Virus record (IMG/VR): IMGVR_UViG_3300042540_001538
Span: 1-52,167 of that record
Direction: 5' to 3' (one strand)
Origin: a virus
DNA: 52,167 nt
Below, in pieces: positions 10,854 to 19,165 of the stretch. Made by a program: the position numbers and the translations under genes. Within the stretch, counting starts at the first letter, position 1, and every line of letters starts with the position of its first letter. Under the pieces are notes generated by a model. That model did not search any database and had not been told where the DNA came from. It saw only the letters and a program-made list of their open reading frames with translations.

Positions 10854-12107
10854 ATGAAAAAAATAATAACAATCCTTTGGTCAGCTTTATTAATGTCTAC
10901 TGTATTTGCACAAACAAATACTAGCACTCAAAGCACTACCAATGGCACTACAACAAGTAATACCAATTTAATCAACAATGGAACATATGATGGTGGTAGG
11001 AGTTTAGTTGATACTAATTCCACGAGTAATAGTACAAGCACAGTAACCACTAACAATGTTAGCACTAGCACATCAAATGCTATATCCACTAGTACTGTTA
11101 ATAGCAATTCTGTTAATACAAACAACAATAACAATAATAGCCAAAGCACTACAGTGAACACTAACATACAAAGTGGTACTGCAACAAACATCAATGATAA
11201 TCGTATGTCAGGATCCGTGACTTACAACAACAATAATAATATGAGTGGGTCTGTAACTTATGTTAATGATAATCGTATGTCAGGATCAGTAACATACAAT
11301 AATAATAACAACACTACTAGTACTAATGTTAACAAAAATGAAAATACAGGTACAATGACTTATAATAATAACAATGTGAATAGTGGAACGATGACTTACA
11401 ATAACAACAATGTTACTACAGCCACAAATAAAAATGAAAACATAAACAGTGGAACGATGACCTATAACAACAATAATTTAAGCACAAGCACTAATGTAAA
11501 CAAAAATGAAAACACAGGCACAATGACTTACAATAACAACAATGTAACAACGAGTAATGCTACAAGTAATATCAATAATGTACAAACAGGAGACATGACT
11601 AATAGGAACATTAACACTACAACATCTAACGCAACAAATATCAATCAAAACAATAATAACAGTACGAGTGTTAATACAAATATTCAACAAGGTGATATGA
11701 CTAATCGTAATATTAACGATACTAATATTACGCAAAAAGTAATACAACCTCCTCCAACAGCTATAGCACCTGCAATGATGAGTGGTGGTGGACAAGATTT
11801 GTGTACTACAGGACAGAGTGGTGCATTGCAAACACAATTGTTTGGTGCAGCTTTTGGTGGCACATCACGTGATTTAAATTGTGAACGTTTGAAGTTAAGT
11901 AAAACTTTGTATGATATGGGTATGAAAGTAGCAGCAGTAGCAACCATGTGTCAAGATCGACGTGTATGGGAAGCTATGATGGCAGCGGGTACACCATGTC
12001 CATATGAAGGTCAAATTGGTGAAAAAGCTAAGGCATTATGGGAAGCAAATCCTAATAAAATTCCAAAGTATGATTATAAAACGGTAGCTGAGGTTAATAA
12101 CCAATGA
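10854..12107 (+). CDS. Secreted Asn-rich low-complexity protein
   Basis: 417 residues from ATG 10854, chosen over ATG 10830 because AAAGGA sits 7 nt upstream and the product then begins with a typical signal peptide (MKKIITILWSALLMSTVFAQ). Residues ~20-310 are low-complexity, more than half Asn, Thr and Ser, with imperfect repeats of the type GTMTYNNNN and MSGSVTYNNNN. The last ~110 residues are a normal globular domain with four Cys (DLCTTG, LNCERL, TMCQDR, TPCPYE), probably two disulphides in the periplasm. The next gene, also with a signal peptide, starts inside the stop codon (ATGA). Function unknown. A late promoter suggests a role in the virion or at lysis. Confidence 0.7.
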   Translation: MKKIITILWSALLMSTVFAQTNTSTQSTTNGTTTSNTNLINNGTYDGGRSLVDTNSTSNSTSTVTTNNVSTSTSNAISTSTVNSNSVNTNNNNNNSQSTTVNTNIQSGTATNINDNRMSGSVTYNNNNNMSGSVTYVNDNRMSGSVTYNNNNNTTSTNVNKNENTGTMTYNNNNVNSGTMTYNNNNVTTATNKNENINSGTMTYNNNNLSTSTNVNKNENTGTMTYNNNNVTTSNATSNINNVQTGDMTNRNINTTTSNATNINQNNNNSTSVNTNIQQGDMTNRNINDTNITQKVIQPPPTAIAPAMMSGGGQDLCTTGQSGALQTQLFGAAFGGTSRDLNCERLKLSKTLYDMGMKVAAVATMCQDRRVWEAMMAAGTPCPYEGQIGEKAKALWEANPNKIPKYDYKTVAEVNNQ

Positions 12108-13885
12108 TCAACAAATTAAAGCTTGTTGTTTGTATGTTGACGTACACTTTCGTAACATCATTGCATGCTCAAGTACCTGAAAGTGTAACAAGTAGTTTGG
12201 TCAACAATACTGCCTCAGCTACAGCAGTAACATCAACATGGCAAAATGTTGGCACAATCAATCAACCTATTACTTGTTGGGCACCAAGCGACCCAGGCTA
12301 CTGTGGTCCTCTACCCTATGCGAATGGTTTTGGTCCTAATGGGCTAAATTTTAGTTTTGGTATTGCTGATGCATTTCAAAATGTAAATGTTGCAAAAGCT
12401 TTACCTAATTCAGGAACAGGTTTAATTACGACAGGTTTTAAATTTAGTTGGATGAGTAAAAATGGTAATGGATGGGATGATGGGCGATTAGATCAACTAT
12501 CAGCTTATGTTAATTTATATGATAAAAGTAATTCTAAAGTACTTGAAAATTTTTATTGGAACTTAAATTATATTCATAATTGGACAACTTTTAGTTATGA
12601 AAAAAATTGGTCAAAAGAATATAGACCTAATGATGTTGGTAATGTACGATTTGGTTTTGTGGGTGGGGATAATAATTTTTGGGCAGGACCGTACGGACCT
12701 GAAATCACCAACATTAACTTTCAATTAAAATATAAACCTGATCCTTGTATAAAAAATCCATTGTACAGTCCTGAGTGTCCAAATTTTATGAAAGAATTAG
12801 AAAAAAATTCTTCAACTACTACAACATCAACTACTTCATCACCAAGTACATCATCAAATGATTTACCACCGCCTGAAAATGACCAAAACAAAAATAATCC
12901 ACCTAAAGATGAAAAGTTTGATTTAGCACAAAAAGAAGAGGGTGTAAATGAAAACGTACATCATGAAGAACCAATTAATAATTCAATGGACAAATTAGTA
13001 GATACATTAATCAAAATACAAGATAATCAAGCTAAAGAAGAAAAGCTTACTATGGATGCTTCAAAAAATGCTATCAATGAAAATGACAATGTTACTAAAC
13101 AAACAGTTAAAAATGCAGAACAAGTTGCTAGCAGAGCAGTTCGTTTAAGTCAAGAAAGTTCCACGCAACAACATCAAGTTAGTATGGACGTAGCGACCAA
13201 AGATAATAAGGGTCAGCAATCTTTATCATTATTTGTAACTCCTACCGCTACAACATTAAATGCCTTTCAATTACCTAATGCTACACAACAATTTAATATT
13301 ATACAAAACCCAATGCAAAATAATCAAGCTACAGCGCAATTATTGACAACTGAACAACCAACTATCAAAACTCAATCAAGTAATTTGAGTATGACAAATA
13401 ATTTAGTCCAAACTGAAACTACTGTATCAGTATTTGCACCATTACAAACTATGACACAACAAAATTTACAAAGTACAAGCGTTAATACAGCAAGTATTAA
13501 TCAAAATACTTTAATTAATCCTTTGGCAAATCAGGTAACAGAAACACCAACATTGTCAACAAGTTTTCTCACTAATAAGGCTGATCCAATTAATTCTATT
13601 ATTGAAACAAAAAATACGGTTGAAGATAAGAAAGAAGAAGTTAATACAGCAGCAGTAAAGCCAAGTGTGCAAGATAATGATGCTGCGGGTGGTGTATCTA
13701 TTAATTCAATTGCTGTAACACCTGTTGGTTTTAATGCTTATAATGTTGCATTAAGAGATGTTGCATTTTATGCACCAAAGGAGATTTATCGTAATCAACG
13801 TACAGTTGATAATGTACGAGCATTGCGACAATTGGCTAGTGATCGATTACATCAGGAAATGGTCGATCAACAATATAGGAGATAA
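12104..13885 (+). CDS. Secreted protein with globular head and coiled linker
   Basis: 593 residues with a signal peptide (ends TSLHAQ, ~residue 23). Residues ~40-225 form a Trp/Gly/Asn-rich globular domain with Cys residues (ITCWAPSDPGYCGPL). After a Ser/Thr-rich stretch comes a charged, Gln-rich region (~280-440) that looks extended and partly coiled. The C-terminal ~70 residues (PVGFNAYNVALRDVAFYAPKE) are compact. Starts within the stop of the preceding secreted protein (ATGA). Both probably act together in the envelope or as virion proteins; I do not recognise the family with confidence. Confidence 0.65.
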   Translation: MINKLKLVVCMLTYTFVTSLHAQVPESVTSSLVNNTASATAVTSTWQNVGTINQPITCWAPSDPGYCGPLPYANGFGPNGLNFSFGIADAFQNVNVAKALPNSGTGLITTGFKFSWMSKNGNGWDDGRLDQLSAYVNLYDKSNSKVLENFYWNLNYIHNWTTFSYEKNWSKEYRPNDVGNVRFGFVGGDNNFWAGPYGPEITNINFQLKYKPDPCIKNPLYSPECPNFMKELEKNSSTTTTSTTSSPSTSSNDLPPPENDQNKNNPPKDEKFDLAQKEEGVNENVHHEEPINNSMDKLVDTLIKIQDNQAKEEKLTMDASKNAINENDNVTKQTVKNAEQVASRAVRLSQESSTQQHQVSMDVATKDNKGQQSLSLFVTPTATTLNAFQLPNATQQFNIIQNPMQNNQATAQLLTTEQPTIKTQSSNLSMTNNLVQTETTVSVFAPLQTMTQQNLQSTSVNTASINQNTLINPLANQVTETPTLSTSFLTNKADPINSIIETKNTVEDKKEEVNTAAVKPSVQDNDAAGGVSINSIAVTPVGFNAYNVALRDVAFYAPKEIYRNQRTVDNVRALRQLASDRLHQEMVDQQYRR

Positions 13886-13887
13886 AA

Positions 13888-14541
13888 ATGACTGAAGAAA
13901 TTAAAGATGTAAACAAAAAAATTGATGAGGCACAAGCAGCAGTAAAAAAGTATGCTAGTGCAGATACTGTAATTAGTATAGGTGGGTATGAATTTACACC
14001 TGCTAAGCTTATGGTAGCCTTTACTTTGGTATCATCCATATTAGGTGGACTATATGGAACCTTCGAAGTATATAAAGATTACATGGGTATGAAGAAAAAG
14101 ATTGCTGAATATGTTGCACCTGATTTGACTGAATTTGACAAACGTTTAGCATTGATTGAAGAAAATGCTAATAAGACACAGAAAGCTGTACAAGATGGTA
14201 GTGATAAAACAGCAGAATATACACGTGATATTAAAAATGATTTAAAGAACGACATTCGTCGATTAGAAAAAACTGTTGAAGATGTAGAACGAAGAAATAA
14301 AGATCAACAACGTGAGCTTGATAAAACAGTAGCTGAAGTAAAGACTGATGTACGTAACATACAAAAAGCTTCTGATGCGGCGTTAAATGGTGCTACTAAA
14401 GAGATTAATCGTATGGCTGCAGAAAACACTAAAGCAATAACTGCAAATAATAAAGAAGTAGATGCTAAGTTAAAAGCGTTAGATAAAAAGATTAATGAGG
14501 ATCTTAAAAAAGCACTTGATAATCCACTAGCTAATAGATAA
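13888..14541 (+). CDS. Membrane-anchored coiled-coil protein
   Basis: 217 residues with AGGAG before the ATG. One membrane segment at about residues 46-62 (LMVAFTLVSSILGGLYG) is followed by ~120 residues of heptad-rich charged helix (IRRLEKTVEDVERRNKDQ and onward). It starts 2 nt after the preceding stop. The architecture resembles a spanin or scaffold, but no lipobox or known family is seen. Confidence 0.6.
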   Translation: MTEEIKDVNKKIDEAQAAVKKYASADTVISIGGYEFTPAKLMVAFTLVSSILGGLYGTFEVYKDYMGMKKKIAEYVAPDLTEFDKRLALIEENANKTQKAVQDGSDKTAEYTRDIKNDLKNDIRRLEKTVEDVERRNKDQQRELDKTVAEVKTDVRNIQKASDAALNGATKEINRMAAENTKAITANNKEVDAKLKALDKKINEDLKKALDNPLANR

Positions 14542-14970
14542 TTATTGCCCTTCTTCTTTAGTCCATTTATATTCAATTAAACATTGTCTTGGTACTAGTT
14601 TTTTATCAATAGTAATAATAACTATGTATTCGCATATTCTTTTCATTACGTCTGTATGAGCTTGAAGTCTTTTTTCTAGTAGTTTAATGTTGTTTTCTAA
14701 AACTGTATTTTGGGTTTCGAGTTTTTGTATTAAAAGATTTTGTTTTTCAATTTGCGACTCTATTGAGCTTAACGGGTTTACAGTCACTACTTGTTGTTGT
14801 GGTTCTAAAACAGGTTCTTTTGGAGGTGATTTGGTAGACAAATTTAATATTAATATTAACGATATTAAAGATAGTATGATAATAAAAGTATAAAGAGGTT
14901 TGCTTTTTATCCATAGTAAGATTTGTTGATACCTAGATAGTTCGACTCGCTGTTGTATTTTTCGTGGCAT
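14542..14970 (-). CDS. Membrane-anchored coiled-coil protein, antisense in the late block
   Basis: 142 residues starting MPRKIQQRVELS. One membrane segment (residues ~26-44, YTFIIILSLISLILILN), a proline-rich hinge, a short coiled coil (ESQIEKQNLLIQKLETQN) and two Cys near the end. ATG 14970 was chosen because an exact TATAAATA lies at 14993-15000 and AGGA precedes the ATG. A longer in-frame extension lies antisense to the next gene and is unlikely. Stop codons of this gene and the gene to its left abut. One-TM plus coiled coil would suit an i-spanin, but this is only a guess. Confidence 0.6.
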   Translation of the reverse strand: MPRKIQQRVELSRYQQILLWIKSKPLYTFIIILSLISLILILNLSTKSPPKEPVLEPQQQVVTVNPLSSIESQIEKQNLLIQKLETQNTVLENNIKLLEKRLQAHTDVMKRICEYIVIITIDKKLVPRQCLIEYKWTKEEGQ

Positions 14971-14988
14971 AATTATTCCTAATTTTAA

Positions 14989-15000
14989 TAAATATTTATA
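14989..15000. promoter_or_regulatory. Palindromic divergent late promoter
   Basis: AATAAATATTTATA reads as TATAAATA on the minus strand (15000 to 14993) and as AATAAATA on the plus strand (TAAATA 14989-14994). It can therefore serve both the gene at 14970 (-) and the gene at 15011 (+). Confidence 0.7.
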
Positions 15001-15010
15001 AAAGAACAAC

Positions 15011-15385
15011 ATGATTGATTGGTCAGACATTAATAAAGTACAACTAGGATTGAATGGCATACTAGTTTTAGTTGTAGTTTTTCTTGTTTTTATTCTATAT
15101 GTTTGGCATAGAGATAGTAAAAGTAACATTGACCTAAAAGATCTTATTTGCGTAGATAACAAAATAGATGAGAAAAAGTTTGTAAGGTTTGGTGCATGGA
15201 TTGTGTCAACATGGGGATTTGTATATCTGATTGTAGAAGAACGATTTAGTGAATGGTATTTTGCAGGATATATGGCAGCATGGGTTGGTAACGCATTAAT
15301 TGACAAATACATTACTAATAAAAAAATATATGAAGAACCTATTGAAGAAAAAACTAAAAATTTAAAGTGGAAAAAATATGATTAA
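15011..15385 (+). CDS. Membrane protein, holin-like topology
   Basis: 124 residues. Hydrophobic segments at ~13-33 (LGLNGILVLVVVFLVFILYV), ~62-76 (FGAWIVSTWGFVYLI) and ~84-97 (YFAGYMAAWVGNAL), with a charged C-terminal tail. Together with the lipoprotein and two-TM protein downstream it forms a tight cluster that could include lysis functions, but no family is recognised. It overlaps the next gene by 8 nt. Confidence 0.55.
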   Translation: MIDWSDINKVQLGLNGILVLVVVFLVFILYVWHRDSKSNIDLKDLICVDNKIDEKKFVRFGAWIVSTWGFVYLIVEERFSEWYFAGYMAAWVGNALIDKYITNKKIYEEPIEEKTKNLKWKKYD

Positions 15386-15563
15386 AACAATAATAATATT
15401 ATTATTTTCATTGGTTATAGTTGGGTGTGAAGCAAGATATCGTTATCCTTGCCAAGATCCTTCTAATTGGGGCACTGAGCGTTGTATTAAACCTGTTTGT
15501 GAAGTCAACCATGATTGCCCTGAACAAGTTTTTAACAAAAAAGTTGTGGAGTGTAAAAAATGA
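15378..15563 (+). CDS. Small Cys-rich lipoprotein
   Basis: 61 residues with a type-II signal sequence: MIKTIIILLFSLVIVGC, where C17 is the lipobox cysteine. The mature part (ARYRYPCQDPSNWGTERC and on) holds five more Cys, suggesting disulphides. Size and position beside membrane genes would allow an outer-membrane spanin role, but the high Cys content is unlike typical Rz1. Overlaps both neighbours. Confidence 0.65.
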   Translation: MIKTIIILLFSLVIVGCEARYRYPCQDPSNWGTERCIKPVCEVNHDCPEQVFNKKVVECKK

Positions 15564-15928
15564 ACGATATGGACGCACAAAAAGTAAGTAAAAACGGTGA
15601 ACGTTATACAGAAACAGAATTAATGGTACGTTTGAAAGTATTCATTGGTAGCTGTTTAGCACTTACCTTAATTGGTATTGTGTTTACTGTATTATATAGT
15701 ATAATGTTTGTTACTCAACCATTAGATGCTATTAGCCCGATTGATAGTAAATTCTTTGAATTAATCATTCCTGTGGCAACATTCTTGTGTGGTACATTGT
15801 CAGGTATCATGTTGGCAGGTACAGGACGTGAAGCAGCGTTGGCAGGTGCACAACAAGCTAATGCTACTAATGCGGCACAAAAAGAAAAGGATGCTCAAAA
15901 AGAGAAAGAAGGTAAATCCGAAAAATAG
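15560..15928 (+). CDS. Two-TM membrane protein
   Basis: 122 residues. Two hydrophobic segments (residues ~25-50, LKVFIGSCLALTLIGIVFTV; ~68-88, LIIPVATFLCGTLSGIML) and an Ala/Lys/Glu-rich cytosolic tail. Holin-like by size and topology only. Its ATG overlaps the lipoprotein stop. Confidence 0.55.
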   Translation: MNDMDAQKVSKNGERYTETELMVRLKVFIGSCLALTLIGIVFTVLYSIMFVTQPLDAISPIDSKFFELIIPVATFLCGTLSGIMLAGTGREAALAGAQQANATNAAQKEKDAQKEKEGKSEK

Positions 15929-15930
15929 GA

Positions 15931-15936
15931 TAAATA
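15931..15936 (+). promoter_or_regulatory. T4-type late promoter
   Basis: GATAAATA 24 nt before ATG 15961; the transcript would carry the AAGGGG ribosome-binding site. Confidence 0.6.
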
Positions 15937-15960
15937 TTTTATATTACCAAGGGGTTTACC

Positions 15961-16404
15961 ATGAAAATTTGGGACATTGCAGTAGATGATGATATCCGTG
16001 AGGGTGACGAATTTGACCTAGAATTAGGTGATATTTTAGTTGAAACTACTGTATCTGAAGTTGTTGAAGATGGTATTGTCATACACGCTGATGCTGTAAC
16101 ATTGCGTCATATTATGGAATTTGTAAAATTACCTTTACACGAATCCGAAGATATGGAAGAAGCTAAGTACCAAGGTCGTGAAGTTAGTTTAGGAAAACCA
16201 TTTTTAACTCCTGATGGTCCTAAAAAAAGATCAGTTTATGTCAAAAATCCTAAAGGAAATGTTGTCAAAGTAAACTTTGGCGACAAAAAAATGAAAATAA
16301 AAAAATCAAACCCAAATAGAAGAAAATCTTTTAGAGCTAGACATAACTGTTCCACTGCAAAAGATAGAACAAGTGCAAGATATTGGAGTTGTAAATTTTG
16401 GTGA
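15961..16404 (+). CDS. Conserved T4-like-phage protein with basic C-terminal signature
   Basis: 147 residues. The N-terminal half is acidic (IAVDDDIREGDEFDLELGD). The C-terminal ~60 residues carry a basic signature (KKRSVYVKNPKGNVVKVNFGD, then RRKSFRARHNC and SARYWSCKFW) that I have seen repeatedly in proteins of T4-like aquatic phages. The paired Cys and many Arg/Lys suggest nucleic-acid binding. Late promoter and strong SD are present. Function unproven; likely a virion or morphogenesis protein. Confidence 0.65.
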   Translation: MKIWDIAVDDDIREGDEFDLELGDILVETTVSEVVEDGIVIHADAVTLRHIMEFVKLPLHESEDMEEAKYQGREVSLGKPFLTPDGPKKRSVYVKNPKGNVVKVNFGDKKMKIKKSNPNRRKSFRARHNCSTAKDRTSARYWSCKFW

Positions 16405-16412
16405 AAAATAAT

Positions 16413-17048
16413 ATGTTTATTGTTTATAAATTTACTAATCTTATATCTAATAAGTCTTACATTGGTTATACAAAATTTTCCCTTGAAAAAAGGTGGGATC
16501 AACATTGTAAATTAAGTAATAAAAATTTAGATAATAGAAAATTTTATAACGCAATTAGAAAATATGGTACTGATTGTTGGAATAAAGAAATTCTTTTTGA
16601 AGTTGAAGAACATGGGTGTGCACAAAAAAAAGAAATAGAGTTTATTGAAAAATTTGATACATTTAATAATGGATATAATTTAACACTTGGTGGTGATGGC
16701 AATAATGGAATTGTAATGTCAGAAGCATCGAACCTTAAAAGAAGTATAGCTTTGAAAGGTAAACCAAAAAGTAAAGAAACTATTGCTAAGTTTAAATCAC
16801 GAACTCAAACTTCTGAAACTATAGACAAAATTTCAATGTCCCACAAAGGCAAGAAAAAACCTTGGGTAAAGTGGAATTCTGATCAAATTACTAAAAGAGC
16901 TTTAACAAGAAGATCATTAAGTAAAGATCAATATGATACTATAATTATGATGAAAAAGCAAAACAAGAGCTTAAAAAATATAAGCATTTTGTTAAACATT
17001 AATTATGATGTCGTTAAAAAATGGCACAATAAAAGTTGGGATTTATAA
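16413..17048 (+). CDS. GIY-YIG homing endonuclease
   Basis: 211 residues from ATG 16413 (GTG 16401 is in frame). The N-terminus is a GIY-YIG nuclease domain: FIVYKFTNLISNKSYIGY, with the conserved Arg in EKRWDQH and Glu in the EIEFIEKF helix. Residues ~105-160 hold NUMOD3-like repeats (LKGKPKSKETIAKF, HKGKKKPW). The C-terminal ~45 residues look like a helix-turn-helix. This is the layout of I-TevI-type free-standing endonucleases that spread between phage genomes. It lies just after the stop of the preceding late gene. Confidence 0.85.
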   Translation: MFIVYKFTNLISNKSYIGYTKFSLEKRWDQHCKLSNKNLDNRKFYNAIRKYGTDCWNKEILFEVEEHGCAQKKEIEFIEKFDTFNNGYNLTLGGDGNNGIVMSEASNLKRSIALKGKPKSKETIAKFKSRTQTSETIDKISMSHKGKKKPWVKWNSDQITKRALTRRSLSKDQYDTIIMMKKQNKSLKNISILLNINYDVVKKWHNKSWDL

Positions 17049-17051
17049 ATC

Positions 17052-17351
17052 ATGGATATCCTAGAAATCTTGAAAACAATTCAAGAAGATTGGATGCTGC
17101 TGCTTTTCTTTTTTACTTTGGGTGGTGCATGGATTCAAGGTAAGATGTGGTTTGAGCGTGTTAATACTAATATTAAAAAAGCTAACGATCAACACACCGA
17201 ACAAAATAGGATACTTTCAGGTGTAAAAACTGACCTAGACCACTTGAAAAATAAAGTTTCTGATATAGAATATACCGTAAAGAGTATACATGAAGAAGTT
17301 CATGATCAAGAAATTAAATTGGCAGTTTTAGAAAGTAAAAAAAATCGCTGA
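17052..17351 (+). CDS. Small membrane-anchored coiled-coil protein
   Basis: 99 residues. One membrane segment (WMLLLFFFTLGGAWIQG, residues ~14-30), then a charged helix with heptads (VKTDLDHLKNKVSDIEYTVK). Follows the homing endonuclease by 3 nt; TTATAAAT overlaps its start region. Unknown function. Confidence 0.55.
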   Translation: MDILEILKTIQEDWMLLLFFFTLGGAWIQGKMWFERVNTNIKKANDQHTEQNRILSGVKTDLDHLKNKVSDIEYTVKSIHEEVHDQEIKLAVLESKKNR

Positions 17352-17376
17352 TTATATTGTCCTATAAGTAGGGTAT

Positions 17377-17553
17377 ATGTCAAAAAATAAATCTGAACCA
17401 CGCTTTGAAGTAATTACTCATGAAGATGAAAATGGGGATTTATTTATGCCCATACCACCTGAATTATTAAACCGTCTAGGTTGGAAAGAAGGTGACACTA
17501 TTGATTTTAATTTGGATGATAAAGGTAGATGGATACTGAAAAAAATACAGTAA
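17377..17553 (+). CDS. AbrB/SpoVT-like DNA-binding-fold protein
   Basis: 58 residues. The segment LFMPIPPELLNRLGWKEGD followed by [16 protein letters not shown] is a single swapped-hairpin AbrB/MazE-type motif (PIPxELLxxLGWKEGD is the core). Such mini-AbrB proteins are common in T4-like aquatic phages; whether they bind DNA there is unknown. A near-consensus late promoter (TATAAGTA, 17363-17370) ends 6 nt before the ATG. The 3' end overlaps the next gene by 25 nt in another frame. Confidence 0.75.
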   Translation: MSKNKSEPRFEVITHEDENGDLFMPIPPELLNRLGWKEGDTIDFNLDDKGRWILKKIQ

Positions 17554-18131
17554 CAAATGATGATATAAAAGAACTTATTGATAATTTAGATAAAATATCA
17601 ATTACTGAAACTTATGAAGATACAATTAGTGTATCAGCTAATTCTTGGGCTGATTTGTATCCTTGGCTTAATACAGCAAACAGTATAGGATCGTTATCCA
17701 CTATAACATCTTTAAGTCCATTATCTACATCACAGTTAAGTTCAATTTTACCTTATCAAAATAGTACTACTACATCACAGACCACTACTTATAATCTTCC
17801 TGTCAACGGCGGTGGTGGTTCTAGCGGTGCAGGTTTACTTGGAAATGCACTTACGGGAGCTATTTTAACAAGTGGCAGTGGTGGTAATTTGTCTTGGAAT
17901 TCACCTAGCCTTGAGGTTAAAGGTGATGCTAATTTCGACGGTGATATTAATATAAAAGGTAAAAGTTTAAATAAAACTTTAGAAAGTATTGAAAAGCGTT
18001 TGGGTATACTACATGTAAATCCTGATTTGGAAAAACGGTGGGAAAAACTCAAACAATTAAGTGAAGAATATCATGCTCTTGAACAAGAACTATTATCAAC
18101 TGAAGAAATGTTTAAAACATTAAAAAACTAA
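17529..18131 (+). CDS. Conserved phage structural-type protein
   Basis: 200 residues. The middle is Ser/Thr/Gly-rich and probably flexible ([17 protein letters not shown]). The C-terminal ~80 residues ([20 protein letters not shown], then [20 protein letters not shown]) are a conserved block I recognise from T4-like aquatic phages, ending in a coiled helix. Probably a virion protein. The start overlaps the AbrB-like gene and the stop overlaps the IF-1 start by one base. Confidence 0.65.
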   Translation: MDTEKNTVTNDDIKELIDNLDKISITETYEDTISVSANSWADLYPWLNTANSIGSLSTITSLSPLSTSQLSSILPYQNSTTTSQTTTYNLPVNGGGGSSGAGLLGNALTGAILTSGSGGNLSWNSPSLEVKGDANFDGDINIKGKSLNKTLESIEKRLGILHVNPDLEKRWEKLKQLSEEYHALEQELLSTEEMFKTLKN

Positions 18132-18346
18132 TGGCAAAAGAAGAAACCATACCCTTACAGGGATCTGTAGTAGAAGTATTACCTAACGCTATGTTTAGGA
18201 TTAAATTAGAAAGCGGACAAGTTGTAATAGGTTATATAAGTGGTAAAATGCGTAAAAACGAAATTAAAATTTTACTTGGTGATGCCGTTACACTAGAATT
18301 TAGTCCCTATGATTTTACTAAAGGTAGAATAACAAGGCGACACTAA
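18131..18346 (+). CDS. infA: Translation initiation factor IF-1
   Basis: 71 residues, the normal length of bacterial IF-1, and colinear with it throughout: [20 protein letters not shown], then [33 protein letters not shown] and [13 protein letters not shown]. This is a single S1/OB fold that binds the 30S A site and with IF-2 and IF-3 controls start-codon selection. The MFR, GKMRKN and PYDxxKGRI motifs are intact, so it should be functional. It lies inside a late structural operon. Acquisition from a bacterial host is the simplest origin; base composition now matches the phage. Confidence 0.93.
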   Translation: MAKEETIPLQGSVVEVLPNAMFRIKLESGQVVIGYISGKMRKNEIKILLGDAVTLEFSPYDFTKGRITRRH

Positions 18347-18357
18347 ACCCCTCAGGC

Positions 18358-18363
18358 TAAATA
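18358..18363 (+). promoter_or_regulatory. Late promoter with start codon at predicted +1
   Basis: GCTAAATA followed by exactly 5 nt (ATTAG) and then ATG 18369. Confidence 0.7.
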
Positions 18364-18368
18364 ATTAG

Positions 18369-18923
18369 ATGAGGGATTTAATTACATTACTTGAAGCAAA
18401 AGCTAAAATCGAACAAATTGAAATTGTTCCGTTAGCTTTTAAAAATACTCAATTTGCGCCTGTATTATCATCAGACGCAATGAACTTGCATCTAAAACTA
18501 GCACATGGTTATACAGAACGCTATAATAAAGATGAAGGTGATCCTGAATTTAATTATGCAGGTTACTTTTTACATAATACGCTATTTGCACAATATCGTG
18601 AACCACGTACCAATAATGTAGCTAATGGACCGATTGGCGGATTTATTAAAACTAAGTTTAAAAGTTATGAAAACTTTGTAGAACAAATTGCAATAGAAGC
18701 AATGAAGCTACAAGGTAGTAATTGGATTTACTTAGCACGTGATGGTAGCATTAAATCTATCCATAACCATGAAGTACGTGATGATATTTTATTGCTTATT
18801 GACATGTGGGAACATGCTTTTATATTAGATTATGGCACTGATAAGAAAAAATATTTAGAAAATATATTTCGCCTAATCAATTGGAACGTAATCAATGCAC
18901 GTTGGGGTGAGGCATACAGATGA
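18369..18923 (+). CDS. Fe/Mn superoxide dismutase homologue with capsid-targeting-like leader
   Basis: 184 residues. From residue ~37 it follows the Fe/Mn-SOD fold: NLHLKLAHGYTERYN (ligand H41), NYAGYFLHNTLF (H69), LLLIDMWEHAFILDY (D145 and H149) and INWNVINARW near the end. All four metal ligands are present, so superoxide dismutation is plausible, although the first helix region is short and divergent. The first residues (MRDLITLLEAK) resemble T4 capsid-targeting sequences that end in LxE or IxE before the gp21 cleavage site. The next two genes carry similar leaders, so all three may be packaged with the DNA. No SD is seen, and the ATG sits at the predicted +1 of a late promoter. Overlaps the next gene (ATGA). 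Confidence 0.8.
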   Translation: MRDLITLLEAKAKIEQIEIVPLAFKNTQFAPVLSSDAMNLHLKLAHGYTERYNKDEGDPEFNYAGYFLHNTLFAQYREPRTNNVANGPIGGFIKTKFKSYENFVEQIAIEAMKLQGSNWIYLARDGSIKSIHNHEVRDDILLLIDMWEHAFILDYGTDKKKYLENIFRLINWNVINARWGEAYR

Positions 18924-19165
18924 GAGCTAAAGAATTTATAACAGAAAAATGGAGCACAAAATATAAACGCTCTATTAATTGTAATAACCCAAAAGGGTTT
19001 AGTCAACGTGCTCATTGCCAAGGAAGAAAAAAGAATGAAGATGTACAGGTTGATGAGCGTAAGAAAAAACGTAAAAAAGTGAATCGAGCATATGGATATT
19101 TTGGTTATCCTTTAGCTATAACTGATATTGGTGGTGACGGTGGTGGAGATGGTGGGGGCGAATGA
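18920..19165 (+). CDS. Small basic protein with capsid-targeting-like leader
   Basis: 81 residues. Leader MRAKEFITEK, then SINCNNPKGFSQRAHCQGRK, a two-Cys motif common in structural proteins of T4-like aquatic phages. A Lys/Arg-rich stretch and a Gly/Asp-rich tail follow. Probably a DNA-associated internal or virion protein. Coupled by ATGA overlaps to genes on both sides. Confidence 0.65.
   Translation: MRAKEFITEKWSTKYKRSINCNNPKGFSQRAHCQGRKKNEDVQVDERKKKRKKVNRAYGYFGYPLAITDIGGDGGGDGGGE

Noticed and set aside
10928-11947. Minus-strand frames opposite the Asn-rich secreted protein
   Set aside because: Low-complexity antisense shadows without start signals.
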